Assembly: GCA_003415625.1 (NCBI GenBank)
Contig: PYIU01000001.1
Coordinates: forward strand, 6,264,210-6,328,209
Reading direction: 5' to 3'
Source of the DNA: Aquanectria penicillioides
Taxonomy: Eukaryota; Ascomycota; Sordariomycetes; Hypocreales; Nectriaceae
Length of the DNA: 64,000 nt
Below the pieces are notes generated by a model, which was given only the letters and a program-made list of their open reading frames with translations, was not told the origin of the DNA and searched no databases. Shown here piece after piece: positions 45,629 to 57,629 of this stretch. How positions within the stretch are numbered: the stretch's first letter is position 1; each line of letters starts with the position of its first letter. The position numbers and the translations under genes were made by a program.

Positions 45629-46589
45629 GCTACTAAAAGCGATTTTGTGGGAGTTTTGAGCAGACGGGAGGTTACGGTTGTCATGGAGCGTTGACACCTG
45701 AGGATCTATTACGGGGCATTCAAACCGCTTACAAAATTGGAAGATTTTTAATACACATTTCTCCATTTTCATCATTTCTCATCTTGACTTTGCATTTATT
45801 TCGATACCGTCCATCTCACCAGTAACCAGATATCAGAAGCTAAGGAAGGTGGGTCTATTTTGTTTTGATCGGGCTTCCGAGGTCGGGTTATCATTCACGT
45901 GTGGGATTGAAATATGTATTCTTCCAATTGTGAGAAAGCTGAGCTAAACTGTTTTGACCTAAAACGAAGAGGTTTTTATATGAAGAATTTGAGAGATGGC
46001 CTTGCTTCGGAAGGAAGCTGAAACATGAGTTCAGTGTGTTTGCCACTCAATCATTCCAGTTTCAGACATCATCGAGGGAGCTTTGAAGGGATACTTACTC
46101 CGATCCCTGCAGTTCATCATCGTCACTATAAGTTAGGTAGTTGGAGCACCGGTTTACTGATTGTAATTGGTCGCAAAGTACAGTTAGTGAAGCACCCCTG
46201 CAATGCTTGACGACAATGTTGAAGAACGACGCACAAACTCAGTATCGACACCAGATCTCAGCGAAAATGTTGTCTTTTGGCTCTAACCACAACTTTCTAT
46301 ATATAGAATCACTTATCATGTTCTATCACGTCACATGATAAGCCGGCATTTAGCAATGAAAATACAGTCTTGGCCACCAAGTCAACCAGGTGGCAAACGC
46401 TCTCTTCGTGGCGCTCGCATGCCGCCCACAGCCCGGTCAGCTGCGGGGTCTTCCCCTGCCCAGCCAGTTTGAGCTTCGATTGATCAAATCAGGCTGTGCC
46501 TCAGTTTCGTTTTTGTCTTCTTCATCAGTCGCCTCAATGCCTACCTTGCCACCCGAGAGTTGTATGCATGATCGTGTACCATCGCTCTG
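45629..46589. other. Intergenic region between GH28 and the NLR-like gene
   Basis: About 1 kb, A+T-richer than the flanking genes. It holds presumed 3' sequence of the GH28 gene and the promoter of the NB-ARC gene; nothing else was recognised. Confidence 0.5.
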
Positions 46590-48912
46590 ATGGACTCGTC
46601 CACGCAGTTCCACAACGCCGTGAGCGGCCAGTATACTATCGCCGCCCCACAGGCCTCCCACGGCGGATCGAACAACTTCTACTTCGCCGGGCACAGCACC
46701 GGCGCCGACACAGCCGGCCTCCTGCACCAAGCCCGACCGTCTCGCGAACCCTTCTCCACCGTTCCTTTTCCTCCGGACCCTCGCTTCGTTGATCGTCCCG
46801 GGATTCTTAGTTGGATTTCCGAGAGGTGTGGCCAACCAGGTGCTCGTGCCGCGTTGGTTGGTCTAGGAGGCATTGGGTATGTAGGAACGCGTCATCCTTG
46901 TGCTTCACTCCTCTTACGGTCAAAGGAAATCTCAGATTGCCATACATTATGCCCACCAGGTTCGAGAACGGTCGCCCAACACATGTGTATTCTGGGTGCA
47001 TGCCAGTACCCAAGCCCGCTTCAAACAAGCCTTCCAGACTATAGCAGACAGACTTGGGCTACCTATGAGAAACGACCCCAATTCCAATATCCTTCGCCTG
47101 GTGTATGATTGGCTGTGTATTGAGGAGAATGGGCGCTGGGAGATGATCCTCGATAATGCCGATGACATCGACGTCTTCTTTTCCGATACCCAAGAACCCC
47201 TGGCCGCATACTTGCCACAGAGCAAAAATGGGTCAATTCTCGTCACGTCCCGCAGCATGAGCGCCGCAGATAGGTTAGTTGGCAATCAGCAAAACGTCTA
47301 TGCAGTACCAGCAATGGATGCTCATCAAGCCACCCAACTACTACGTGAGAAGCTGGACGAACATTATGACGACACTGCAGCCCCCCAGCTGGTAACTTTC
47401 CTTGGCCATATGCCTCTCGCAATCACACACGCAGCCGCTTTCATCAGTCGTCGAGCGCCCAGAATGTCAATACGCAGATACCTCGAGGAGTTCCAGAAGG
47501 GCGATGCACGAAAAGAAAGTCTCTTGGATAGGGAATTCGGCGATCTTCGAAGGGATGAGTCAGCCTCCAATTCAATAGTGAAGACATGGCAGATCACCTT
47601 CGAGCAAATACGTCACGAGAGGCCCTCGGCAAGTGAGCTCCTCACTTTTATGAGCTTCTTCAACCCCTACGGAATCCCGCTTTTTGCCCTACGTGCCTAT
47701 AAGCTTTTCTACAGAGTTGGGGCCGAGGTTGACTTGGATACGGACCTCGAGGATGATCTCGAAGTTCTTCATGAATATTCGTTAGTGTCAGCGACAACAG
47801 AACGCGAGATGTTTGAAATACATGCTCTAGTAAGACTCTGCACTCGAGTTTGGGTCTCGTCCTTTGACGATAAGCTGCAGTGGAAGAGCAGGTTTCTCAG
47901 GGTCATGGCGTACCTGTACCCTTTCGGAAAATTTGAAAACTGGAGAGTTTGTGAGATATTAAATCCGCATGTTGAAGACGTCATGGCGGATAATCCAAGT
48001 TGCGATATGACAGACATGAATCTTTTGGCCACCCTATTTCACAATGCAGCATGGTATCAACACGAGAGAGGTAAGTACAATGATGCTGAGCAGTTGGGTC
48101 GACAATCTATCGCATTACGTGAAAAACTGCATGGGCGGGATCATGTCAATTCGGCTTCCAGCCTTGGTAATCTTGGGCTAGCTCTCCGACAACAAGAAAA
48201 GTATCATGAGGCAGCGCAGATCCATCAAAACACCTATGAGATACACCGGCGGTTTCTCGGCATGAATCACCCTGATACGGTCTCAAGCCTCGATAATCTT
48301 GCAGCATCACTCAAGTTCCTGGGAAAGTATAGTGAAGCAGAGAAGATGCATCGGGCCGCACTAGAGATGTACAAACAGCTACGTGGGCTCTACCACCACG
48401 ATACCGTCTCATGCCTTACCAACCTTGGAATATCCCTGTCGCTGCAAGGAAAGCATCGCGAAGAAGAGCAGATACATCGTAGCGCCCTGGAAATACGCAA
48501 ACTGCTATCGGGGATGACGCACCCGGAGGTAGCCAATTGCCTCAATAACCTTGCGCTGGCCCTCTCTAAACAGGGCAAGTTCGGTGAGGCAGAGCAGATT
48601 CATAAAAGTGCGCTTGGGTTGCATGAGACTTTACTTGGTATGGAGCATCCCTCCACTATATCGAGTGTGGAATCTATTGCAAGGGTTCTCCATAAACAAT
48701 TTCGATTTGCAGAGGCTTCTGTATTTTATGAAAGAGCATATAGAGGTTATATACAAACCAGGGGATCACATCACCCGGGCACGATCCGTTGTTTGTTTAG
48801 ATATAGGATGCTTAGAAGAGACATGGAAAGTGGCAGGGCAAAAGGAGGGCATTCGGCAAGGATAGCAAGTGTCGGTGCGATACCCGATGATGTAAATAGA
48901 CTCAAGGAGTGA
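46590..48912 (+). CDS. NB-ARC/TPR (NLR-like) protein
   Basis: Fungal NLR-like proteins act in non-self recognition and programmed cell death. Exons 46590-46876 and 46926-48912 (49-bp intron, GTATGT...AAAG) give about 757 aa. Splicing restores the P-loop LVGLGGIGKS at residues 89-98. Walker B-like RWEMILDNADD, the RNBS-B-like ILVTSRS and GHMPLAI (GLPLA motif) follow. From about residue 500 there are six TPR_10/12-type 42-residue repeats (for example ALRQQEKYHEAAQIHQ, ASLKFLGKYSEAEKMH, SLSLQGKHREEEQIH, ALSKQGKFGEAEQIH). The N-terminus before the NB-ARC domain is only about 60 residues, Gly/Asn/Ser-rich (GGSNNFYFAGHSTGADTAG), with no effector domain I recognise. Its specificity is unknown. Confidence 0.9.
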
Positions 48913-50272
48913 GACTTCTATAGTCATAATAAGTTAAATCACTAGTTCTTCACTAACAATGTTGTTGGGGAGAAGATAACCTATGTCCCTCATGGGCAAC
49001 GGGGAAAGTTTGGTTTTGCCTCGGCTTGTATATACAACGGATAAAGGGGCGAGGTTTGACATGAGTCTTCGCAACTTATCATAACCATGGGCGATAAATG
49101 TCAAGACCTCGCATGTGATGACTCTAAAGAGCGTAGCATTAACCGTAAAAAGCCACTCATTTATCCTGGAGAATAAAAATAGCTCAATCCAATTCGGTGA
49201 TTGCGTCTAAATATCCAAAATCAGTAGACATACACGATGGGCAGCACTGGTGTTTACTAATGCCTGCCCCTTTATTCTAGTCAGACGGGGCACACCTCGA
49301 ACGCTTCAGACAACAGGCGCATCTGATCACAAGTTTTTTTTTTTCCCTCATGCCGAAGCACTTTGGTCCTCCTTTTTTTTTCAGCCTTATGGTCATACAG
49401 ATTAGATGCCTCCAACGAGTGCGAAACCTGTGTTGTGAGACCGGAATCCGTCGATCCGACACAGCACGTTTCGGCAATGCACGGATGCAACATCGCTCGG
49501 CACCAGGAAAGATCCGAAGCGATTGAGCAACAAGGGAGACAATCAAAAATGGAAAAGCAATTACGGGTATCTTGATTTTTAAGATCCGATAAAAATTAGC
49601 TCTTATGGGGTTAAGGGGTTGTCTTTTAGAGCGGCGGGCTGGTTGCACGAGGTTGCACGACTGGTCAAGGTGGTGGTTTTGAGACTGATTCAATTAATGC
49701 CGTTGGCTTATATGCTATCTAAGTCCGAGAGTCATTGAGACTAGGGTGTGGGGACTTGGCGCGACACCCTCCAACACCAGAAACGCCAAGGTGTATCGAG
49801 ACACGGCTCGATACAACAACCGTGTTGTGTGTCTCCAAGTCTCGTTGCCCAGTTACTTCCCATCATTCCGTCATCGTCATGTCTTTCCAAGGTGGTTGGG
49901 TTTCCTCCATCGTCCAACGCCACCTGGGCAAAAAAGGCCCCCGTCAACATCAGGGCGCCCCCCCAATCGTTGTCATGCAAGACTCTTTCACTGGGAAAGA
50001 TGAAATAATAAAACAAAAAGAGAAAAACCGTCGTGGTATGGTATGGGATATCTTTCCGGGGGAAAAAAAAAAACGCCGAATGCTCGCTCGATGCCATGAA
50101 TAAAATGCTGGTGATGGTGGGAGTGAGTGTAAACGAGGCACTAGCGCAGCAATGCAACTAGATACCCCGCTGACCTCTTTTGCTTGGGGGTAAGTGTATT
50201 GAATGTTACACGCTCTAGATCCTCCAGGGATGTGGTGAGGATAGAGGATGGATGTCTTGATGGTGCATGTGT
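48913..50272. other. Convergent intergenic region
   Basis: About 1.4 kb between two stop codons, containing poly-T and poly-A runs but no supported gene. Small frames on both strands are unremarkable. Confidence 0.45.
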
Positions 50273-50844
50273 CTATACACGGGTCCTGCCACCAGCACGG
50301 CCACGTTGAGGCAGTGTCCAAGGCTTCGCGCAGATAATCTGTACGACACGTTAGCATGAATGGTCAAAGTTGGTTGAAGCGGTGGGAAGCCATACCTCGC
50401 CTTCACTGTATGCCCAAAAGTACACAACCATACCGATGAGGTAGTACAGGGCAGCATTGGTGCCCTGGTAGATGAGGACTGCGGAGAGCGCCGTCAGGGG
50501 CAAGATGGCAAGTCGGACTTCCAGCGAGCGGTGGACGGAAGAGCCGGCAATGAAGCTCAGAGGCCACTCGAGGCCGATCATGACAAGCCCCAAGACGACG
50601 TTTATGATCTGTAATACCGGGATTGGTCTCACAGCTCCGTCTAGCGTGCGTGTCAAAAAGTCCCAAAAGATCTTGGGCCAGACAAAGCACTCGATAGCGG
50701 CAATAATCTGGTCTGTGAGAGTTTGTGTGTTAGTTGCGTCCTCGGGGATCAAGCGTTTGGGTGAGAATCAAGGGGAATCAACTTACAGACTGCCGCGGTC
50801 AAGATGATGAGGCGAGCCCAGTGGTTCTTGATAAGCTTGCCCAT
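50273..50844 (-). CDS. Small fungal integral membrane protein (four predicted helices)
   Basis: Three exons (50844-50787, 50712-50396, 50338-50273) give 146 aa, starting MGKLIKNHWARLIILTAAVY. Hydrophobic segments are LIILTAAVYQIIAAIECFVW, VLQIINVVLGLVMIGLEWP, LAILPLTALSAVLIYQG and ALYYLIGMVVYFWAY, each long enough to cross a membrane. The last exon encodes IICAKPWTLPQRGRAGGRTRV, a basic tail. I recognise the architecture as a conserved filamentous-fungal membrane protein (a DUF7727-like family), but the family number is from memory and the function is unknown. Exon joins preserve frame. Confidence 0.8.
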
Positions 50845-52443
50845 TGTGGATGTTTTTTTTTAGTGTGAAGTCCTGATTAAAATTCCTTTGCGTTGTTCTG
50901 TTGATGATTGCTCCTTGCGGATATGCAATGCTGTTTCCGTTTCTCTTGCTTGGGTCGTCTAAGGTGTAGTATGAATTATAAATACACGTCGGCTCTGTCA
51001 AAGATGCCGTCGAGATGTGCGAATGAAAAAACAAGAAAACAGGTAACCGGACCTGAAGGGTGAGGAGGGGATGTATATTAAGATGGTTGTGAAATGAATG
51101 ATGAATGATGAATGAGAGAAGTCGTCAGGCCAGCAGACGATGTTGATAATAAAAGAAGGCTGAAGATGAGACGGGAAGGGCCAATGTATATTGGATCCTA
51201 GAAGCCGAGGATGAGAGAAGAGGTGGGATGGGGATGCCCCCGGTGGAGAAGAGTTTGAGCAGTGTCCGTCGATCCGGATCACAAATGAAGCCGGCGATGT
51301 CGCGGGGGGGGTTGATTCGGAAGACCAAGGTTCCGACAAGATTTTTCTTTGGCTATGATGGCGGGTGTGCGATTGTCACTGGCATGATTCCACCATGAGA
51401 CGGAGGGCGGGTTTGGAGGGAGGCGCGGAAGCGATGACAGCCGGTCTTGTAGGTTGGGCGGTGCAAGTATGGCGAGGCTATCGTCGTCGCAAGATGGAGG
51501 CAGCGAGGGCGATCATACACAAGGGCGTCCGGGAGTGAGGAATCTGAAGCATGAGCATCGGGAAGGGGAGGGCAAAAGCGAGGACGGGGCGGAAGGCGGC
51601 ATGACGAGTTTTAAGAATGCAGCTCCAGAAACGGTCTTGGTCGGCGCTACGCTACGGTGCGAGGCCAAAGGCAGAAGGGCGGGCGGGTAGAATGCGACGC
51701 AATGCAGCGCAGCGACCGCAGAGTCACGCAGGGCCACGGCCGAGGCCCCAAGACAGCCCCAAGAACGGCCCCAAGACCCTCCGGGACCCGCCCACGAGAG
51801 GCGCCGGGATGCAAACGCACAACGGTGAGAGGCCGTGACAGCAGATGGAACCCCCGTCCCCGTACGATCTATCCTGGGAATGGCGGGGGAGAGAAAAGCT
51901 GCTGGCCTTCTGATGGACGAGGAGCTAATAGCGGGAAAAGGATTATTAGTTGATGCCCAGCACAGAGCTACAGTACGTACGTACGTAGTACCCAGCCAGC
52001 TGCAGCTCACAGCACACACAGCACACAACCCGATCCAGGACGAGGACCAGGACCAGGATCAGACGCCAGCGCCATGCAGCGCGCCATGCAGACCGGTGCA
52101 GAGCGGTGCAGAGGCAATTACTGCCCATTGGCCGCTCGCCGTCACCTCAATGTGCCCTCCTCAACACCATCGTCCCGCCGTGGCTGGTGATTGGCGATGG
52201 CGTCGGCGGTTACACACAACCGCAGCGCCAATGAGATGCCCTCCCGCTCCGGTCAACAGGGGAGCCCCCCCGGACGGACTGCAGGGCCGGCACGAGGCTA
52301 ATTGGGCTCTTGCGTCTCTTGATGCCCTCCAAGACATCCGACACCCTGGCCGATGTAGCTCCTCTGTGCTGAGACTGGCCGACCGCCTTTGATGGGATTG
52401 ATTAAACATACCGCTCTGCAGCGCGTGCGTGTCCGCCCGTCCA

Positions 52444-52491
52444 TGTGCTGTGCTGTGCTGTGCTGTGCTGTGCTGTGCTGTGCTGTGCTGG
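52444..52491. repeat. TGCTG pentanucleotide tandem array
   Basis: About nine to ten uninterrupted copies of TGCTG, followed by GGCTGGCTGC. A simple tandem repeat; no spacers, so it is not a CRISPR array. Confidence 0.9.
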
Positions 52492-52533
52492 CTGGCTGCT
52501 ACCACAGCGGCACGCACGTACGTGCTATGGGAA

Positions 52534-52561
52534 ATAGGTAGGTACCTACCTACCTACCTAT
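52534..52561. repeat. AGGT/ACCT inverted tetranucleotide repeat
   Basis: Two AGGT-type units followed by four ACCT-type units (TAGGTAGGTACCTACCTACC), able to form a short hairpin around GGTACC. Similar palindromic AGGTACCT clusters occur at 27266-27303. Confidence 0.6.
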
Positions 52562-55332
52562 TCGCACTATTCGTGCTCATGATCCGATATCTCATTACCT
52601 ACCCGAGTCATGGGCAATCATCCTCAGCATATCCGGACCTCTCCTCCGTGTCCGTCTTATTATTTTCCCTCTCTGGCCCAATCCCAACCTTCCGCCCCCA
52701 TGGCTTCATTATCTCGCTCATCTCATGATGCGGGACTACTGTTCGGCCGCTCCTTCACGCTTCACGGAGGCTTCCGTTTCGCCTAGCGACGATATCATGT
52801 ATTCTTAGACTCACCCAATGCCTTCCCCCCCCCCCGGGGCCCGCTTCCTCTCACCCTCACGGCGGCGCTTGTTCTCTGCCCATTCATTCCCACGTTTTTG
52901 CTCATCTTCTTGTTCTTCCTTTGCATTTTTCCTTTTTGCTTGCTGCACGGCGGCTCCTGCCACGTCGTGAGACGTCTGAGCCAAGCGCCCCTCCTTTGGA
53001 GACTGTCTCGCGGCGCTTTGGGGTCTCATGTGGTGGTGCTGAGGCAGACGGGGTTTTGCTGTCATACCTACCTAACACACCCTAACACACCAGCATGTTG
53101 TACCGTGCGTCTCGTGTGTCCGGGGTGAGGCGAGGGGTCGGTCTGCGCGCTTGGGGACCTGGGGTTGGATTGGAGAAGCAAGACGGGCAACGAGTGGCAG
53201 CCCAAGCTCGGCCACTCGCCCTGGCATCCTGGTCTTCCCGCCTCCCCCCATCGGGCCCATCCACACATCCACCCATCACTTGACAAGCAATTTTCGCTGG
53301 GGGACGCTGCAGATTGCAGCGCGCGTTCTTTTTTTAACTGCGACCCTTGCCGCCGTCCTGATCCTTGCCCTCCTCGGTTTAGCTGCCATGACGTTTTGTT
53401 TCCCGCCCGTCCTCCACCACCACCACCACCCCTCCTCTGCTCTGTCCCACGCTGCCTGCTGCTTGCTGGGCCGCCGTTGCGCCCAACACTGTAAGATGTC
53501 GGCTGTGGCCGAGTATAATTCGTGTTGGTTGCCCTCATAAACGTCCCCGAGGGCGGTCGTGCCTGAAATCTAGCCTTCCATCCGTCTCAGATCTGGCATG
53601 AGCATGTAAGATTTCTCCTGGCGGTTAATCTTGAATTTTCGTTTCAACGACTTTGCTCTGCCACCATCTCTGGGTCCAGCAGCCGCCGGCCGCCGCTGAT
53701 GGCTCGACTCAGGCGTAATCATCATCAGATGGCGACCCCCGGCAGTGTCTTTTTTGCTCTGCTGTGCTGGTCATCTGCCAGTGGGGTTGCTCTCTTGGCT
53801 CTCTCTTGGCCCTCTTCGTTCACGCCGCTAATTAGCTAGCTATCACCATAGCTCGTCACCATTGCAGACACATCTAGGTATGTCTGCGCACCTCACATGG
53901 GTGATCGCATTTGGGGCACTAACACGATATATCCCCCGGCCTGGGCGAATCGCGATGTCGACGCAGTGTGATTTGCCCCCAAATCTTGCAAGCGAGAGTA
54001 ACGACTCGTCCCATAGTGCGTGATTCATCAATTGAATCCCATCGTTTTTGTGCTTGGCTCAGCTACTAGGCTGGGCCGCCGTTTCTGCAATGCCTTGGTG
54101 CGAGATGTGCGGTCGAGTGCCGAGATTCGCTGGGCGGTTGCAGCTCGCCTGCCATTGGCCAAACCCCCGTGTGATGTCCCAGCCCCCAGCCACGCCAACC
54201 GTCACTCTGCGTTGGCCCCGCAGCGGCCACGGTGACGACAATGCTCTACATAGTGCATGCCCGATCCTAGTCCCTTGAACCAGCGCCGCTGGCGGAGTTT
54301 ACACCAGACTGGGCTCGATTAATGAAATTGGAGCCTCTGTTTTGTGAACTCCTACCCATGCACTCAATTACCATGCAGGTGCCATCACCATTTTTGCCCG
54401 CCAACTTCGTCTCCATCTCCGAAGCGCTCAGCGACCAAACCCCACAACTCCAACCTCCAAGACCCTGCCCGTTCGCCGGGTCCCATAAACAATTGTGGCC
54501 GGGATCCTTGAACGGGGATCTGCTTTGCGTACGGTCTTCTAAATGGGTCTAATGCCCATGGGTTCTTAAATCACTTCATGGCCCAGCGTCGGTGAAGTCG
54601 ATCTGCTGATATGTTTCGTCCCATCGTGCCGGTTTAACCTCAGCCTCGCGAACATCTGCCCATTTCGGGTCACCATTTCATAAATCACTACCCTCCATCA
54701 CTGACTTCATGCCGGGACGCAATCGATATCACATCTCAGCTCGCATTATGCATTGGCCCATGAGCACCGTTGTATCCGCCGAGCTGGTTATCCATCATGC
54801 AACTCTGCATCACCACCAAGACCGTCATGAGCATGCAACCGATGCGTCGGCAAACACGGCGGGTAAGCATCGAAATCTAAGAAACCCCCTATTTCGACTT
54901 GGTCTCGTATCTCCGTAGCGATTTCCCATCAGACATGAGAGAATCATCTGGCCCCCCCGTGTTATTCATGTCCACATCCACTCAGGCAAGCAGCCTCCCG
55001 TACAGGGTAAGTTGCCTTGCCCTAAGTGATTGAAGCAAATTGGCATTTCGTCCGTGGTTTGGTGCTTGATCCTGGTTTCCCAGTATTTGGGATTGGATGT
55101 GTTACACAAATCAACACAATTTTTTGTTGGTTCGAACTGCAGAATGAGATCTGTTCCGTATCTCCATAGTGTATGTAGGAAAGAACCTAATAAGGCATGT
55201 CACACGTGACTGAGTTGTTACAACCCCCAACCAACAACATGCAAGAACTGGTTGGGCAACAGTTGCTCACTTTATCGATATACCATATGATGAGTCTTTT
55301 CATACAAGGCAACTGAAAACCATACCCAGCCC

Positions 55333-56851
55333 ATGCCTTCTGTCACAGTCGATGACATCTCTGCAGAGGTACTTTTGCTAGTTTTCCGCAACTTTTGCCT
55401 TCACCGTTGTGGAGTGTATCACAAGTCATGAGAGTTAGGTGCACCAGAGCATCAAGAACAACGAGCGAGTCATGGGCGAAGATAGGAACCAGAAGAAAAG
55501 TCCTGTCACTCGCTCTATCTTCAAATACTCCGGTCGCCTTGTCTTGTTTCCAAGAGATTCAGGGACCTCCCTCAGAGCGTCCTGTATCACGAGTTTTCTC
55601 TGGGCTATGGCGACTCGTACCACTCACAGTGCTATTATGGGAGGGCCGATTTACTTCTTTCGCTGAGACAATAATCCAGCGGCCTGACCTAGCCAAGGAA
55701 GCGAAGTGTGTTTCCTTGCATGGAAATCTCTTTTAATTCATCATCATCTTTGGTCAGTACGCTCGCATTGCTGAGGAACCTGGATCACAAAGAACCACTA
55801 TCCCAGAGACTGAGAGGTAGGGGTTTTGAAAACTCTTCAGAGCTTCAAGAGAGCCAGTGGCCAGTCGACAATGCGGATTACCTCACCTCTAATCAGGGCA
55901 GCTGTGACGATTCGTTAAGTCTGTGGGCCCAGGAGATAAAACGCCAGGCCCTTCTGACAGGCGGGACGGCGTGGAGGCAACCAGATCTCATCGCGATGCT
56001 GATTGCCCAACTGCCTAATATTGAGTATTTAGACATTCGTTCTCACCTGGCATGGCATAGTTCGACTTTCTACGAGTCTGTTCTTCAAGCCTTCAACGTC
56101 AGCAACCTCCCCCTAAAGACTCTCGAGCTCCATGCGTTGGATGGGCCTACTGCGAGCTGCTTTATGCAAAGATCAAAACACCTAGAGTCGCTCGATATAA
56201 TCAATTTTGATCCCGAAGTCGGGCACTTGATGCCACAATTGCCATGTCTGACTAGCATACGTCTTGTATGCACGAGTATAACCGAAAGTGATTTCCACGA
56301 TTTTTTTTCTTGTATCCGCAGTTTACGTTCATTTGTATACGAAGCTCGAAATTCTCGCCGCGAAGCTCATCATCCGTCCATGGCCGTTGAGATTTCTCGC
56401 ACGGCACCGAGAAACTCTAGAGTTAATACATCTAGACATTCGAAATAGCAATCATTCAAGAGGATGGGAACCTCCATTGTCCGAAGAATTCAACCTCTGC
56501 GAATTTCAAGCACTCAAGAACATTTTTTTCGCCGCCCGTATATGCTACCGAAGTAGTGACAATGTCGCAAATGGTTTCACTTCTCTGGTTACACAACTGT
56601 CCAAATCAATCGAGTCTTTGTATATTCAGTCCGCTATCCAATGGTCTGATCTACTTCTCGAGCGAGGTTTGTTTGGCCTCGCATGTGCAACGCAACGACG
56701 GCCCGTAGGGTTTCCCAACCTCAAACAAGTCCATTGTGACTCGGGAAAGGGATTCGGCAATGCTCTTAGAGGCGCATTTGACTCTTCTGGGGTACAATTC
56801 GAGTCCGAAAACTGGCCATTCAGTAAAAGGCATCAGCCCACTCGGCGATGA
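55333..56851 (+). pseudogene. Disrupted F-box/LRR-type gene
   Basis: A degraded member of a fungal F-box family. The frame starting at ATG 55333 reads MPSVTVDDISAEVLLLVFRN (F-box start) but stops at 55429. Related F-box sequence resumes in the same frame at 55513 (SKRFRDLPQSVLYHEFSLGY). Homology-like continuation then shifts frame near 55655 (RFTSFAETIIQRPDLAKEAK), shifts again near 55735 (LVSTLALLRNLD, MLIAQLPNIEYLDIRSHL, LPCLTSIRLV), and again near 56375 (PLRFLARHRETLELIHLDIR), ending at 56851. Unlike the single homopolymer breaks in other genes, the shifts go in both directions and there are at least two internal stops. One or two of the gaps could be unrecognised introns, but the whole does not resolve into an open gene. 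Confidence 0.7.
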
Positions 56852-57629
56852 AGGAATTTTGAATAGGTTCTAGACCTTCCCATTAGTGACTTGCCAAGCT
56901 TTCAGCACACAACATGTTCGGATCTTGAATTGAAAGCGATTCCTAAGGATTATGAAGGCCGGGCAATTACGATATATCAGCGGCGTACAGGAACAACTGG
57001 AACAGGGACAGTGAAACTTGGCCAAAGTCGCAGTGGTAAGTTCTGGCAAGGTGCAGTTTACGGGATTTCAACAAAGTCGAGGTACTGAAACAAGAGAGGC
57101 ACAACCAGCTCACCATTCCGCTCATTAGGATGACCTGGGACAGTCGAATGAAATGCAACTAACAGGAGCATTCTCCCGGCATTTGGATCATGGTAATGCG
57201 TAGATCCAAGCTTGACAAACGTTCTCCAACACCAATAAGGAAGTTTTCAACATCAATTCTTTATAAATGTGGTATCTCTATTTTCGCTGGTCAAGGCATG
57301 CCCGCGCGTCTACCTAGCTGTGACTGCGGGCGGAGTGGAAAGATTGTTTTTGCTCTCCAGTTTTCTTCTCAGTCATAGCTTGAGTGAGGTGATGTCTAAG
57401 TAAATAATGGTGATACTGTACAGGGCCATCGGGCCAATAAAGGTGACAAAGAAAAGGCCCTTGGATAGTCCGAATGTGGCCCAGTGCTAAAAGTTGATCA
57501 TTGTCTAGATTTTACAGAGAGATTTTTTTTTCTTGGCGTAGATCGAAATGAGACGACCAAGTCTCGTAGGGACTGCGGGACTCTGTTGTTAGAGGGACGC
57601 CACCAGTTCCTTAGGAATTGTGGTTAGGT
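56852..57629. other. Intergenic region between the F-box pseudogene and OPA3-like gene
   Basis: About 780 bp without a supported gene; ORFs are short and unremarkable. The right end is the 3' flank of the OPA3-like gene. Confidence 0.45.

Larger units (their letters stand above)
50845..55332. other. Gene-free region, 4.5 kb, upstream of the membrane-protein gene
   Basis: No gene is supported. The sequence is GC-rich and low in complexity in places: a TGCTG pentamer array (52444-52491), an ACCT/AGGT inverted tetramer cluster (52534-52561), GTACGTAC at about 51974-51989 and a C10 run near 52827. Frames of 130-170 aa (for example 51513-52028 minus, 53068-53538 minus) are compositionally biased and overlap in several frames. 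Noncoding transcripts cannot be ruled out. Confidence 0.5.

Noticed and set aside
52444..52491. Possible CRISPR array
   Set aside because: Perfect pentamer units without spacers; a simple tandem repeat in a fungal genome.
55100..55170. Possible tRNA, from a GGTTCGAACTGC T-loop-like motif
   Set aside because: No acceptor stem or anticodon arm can be paired around it.
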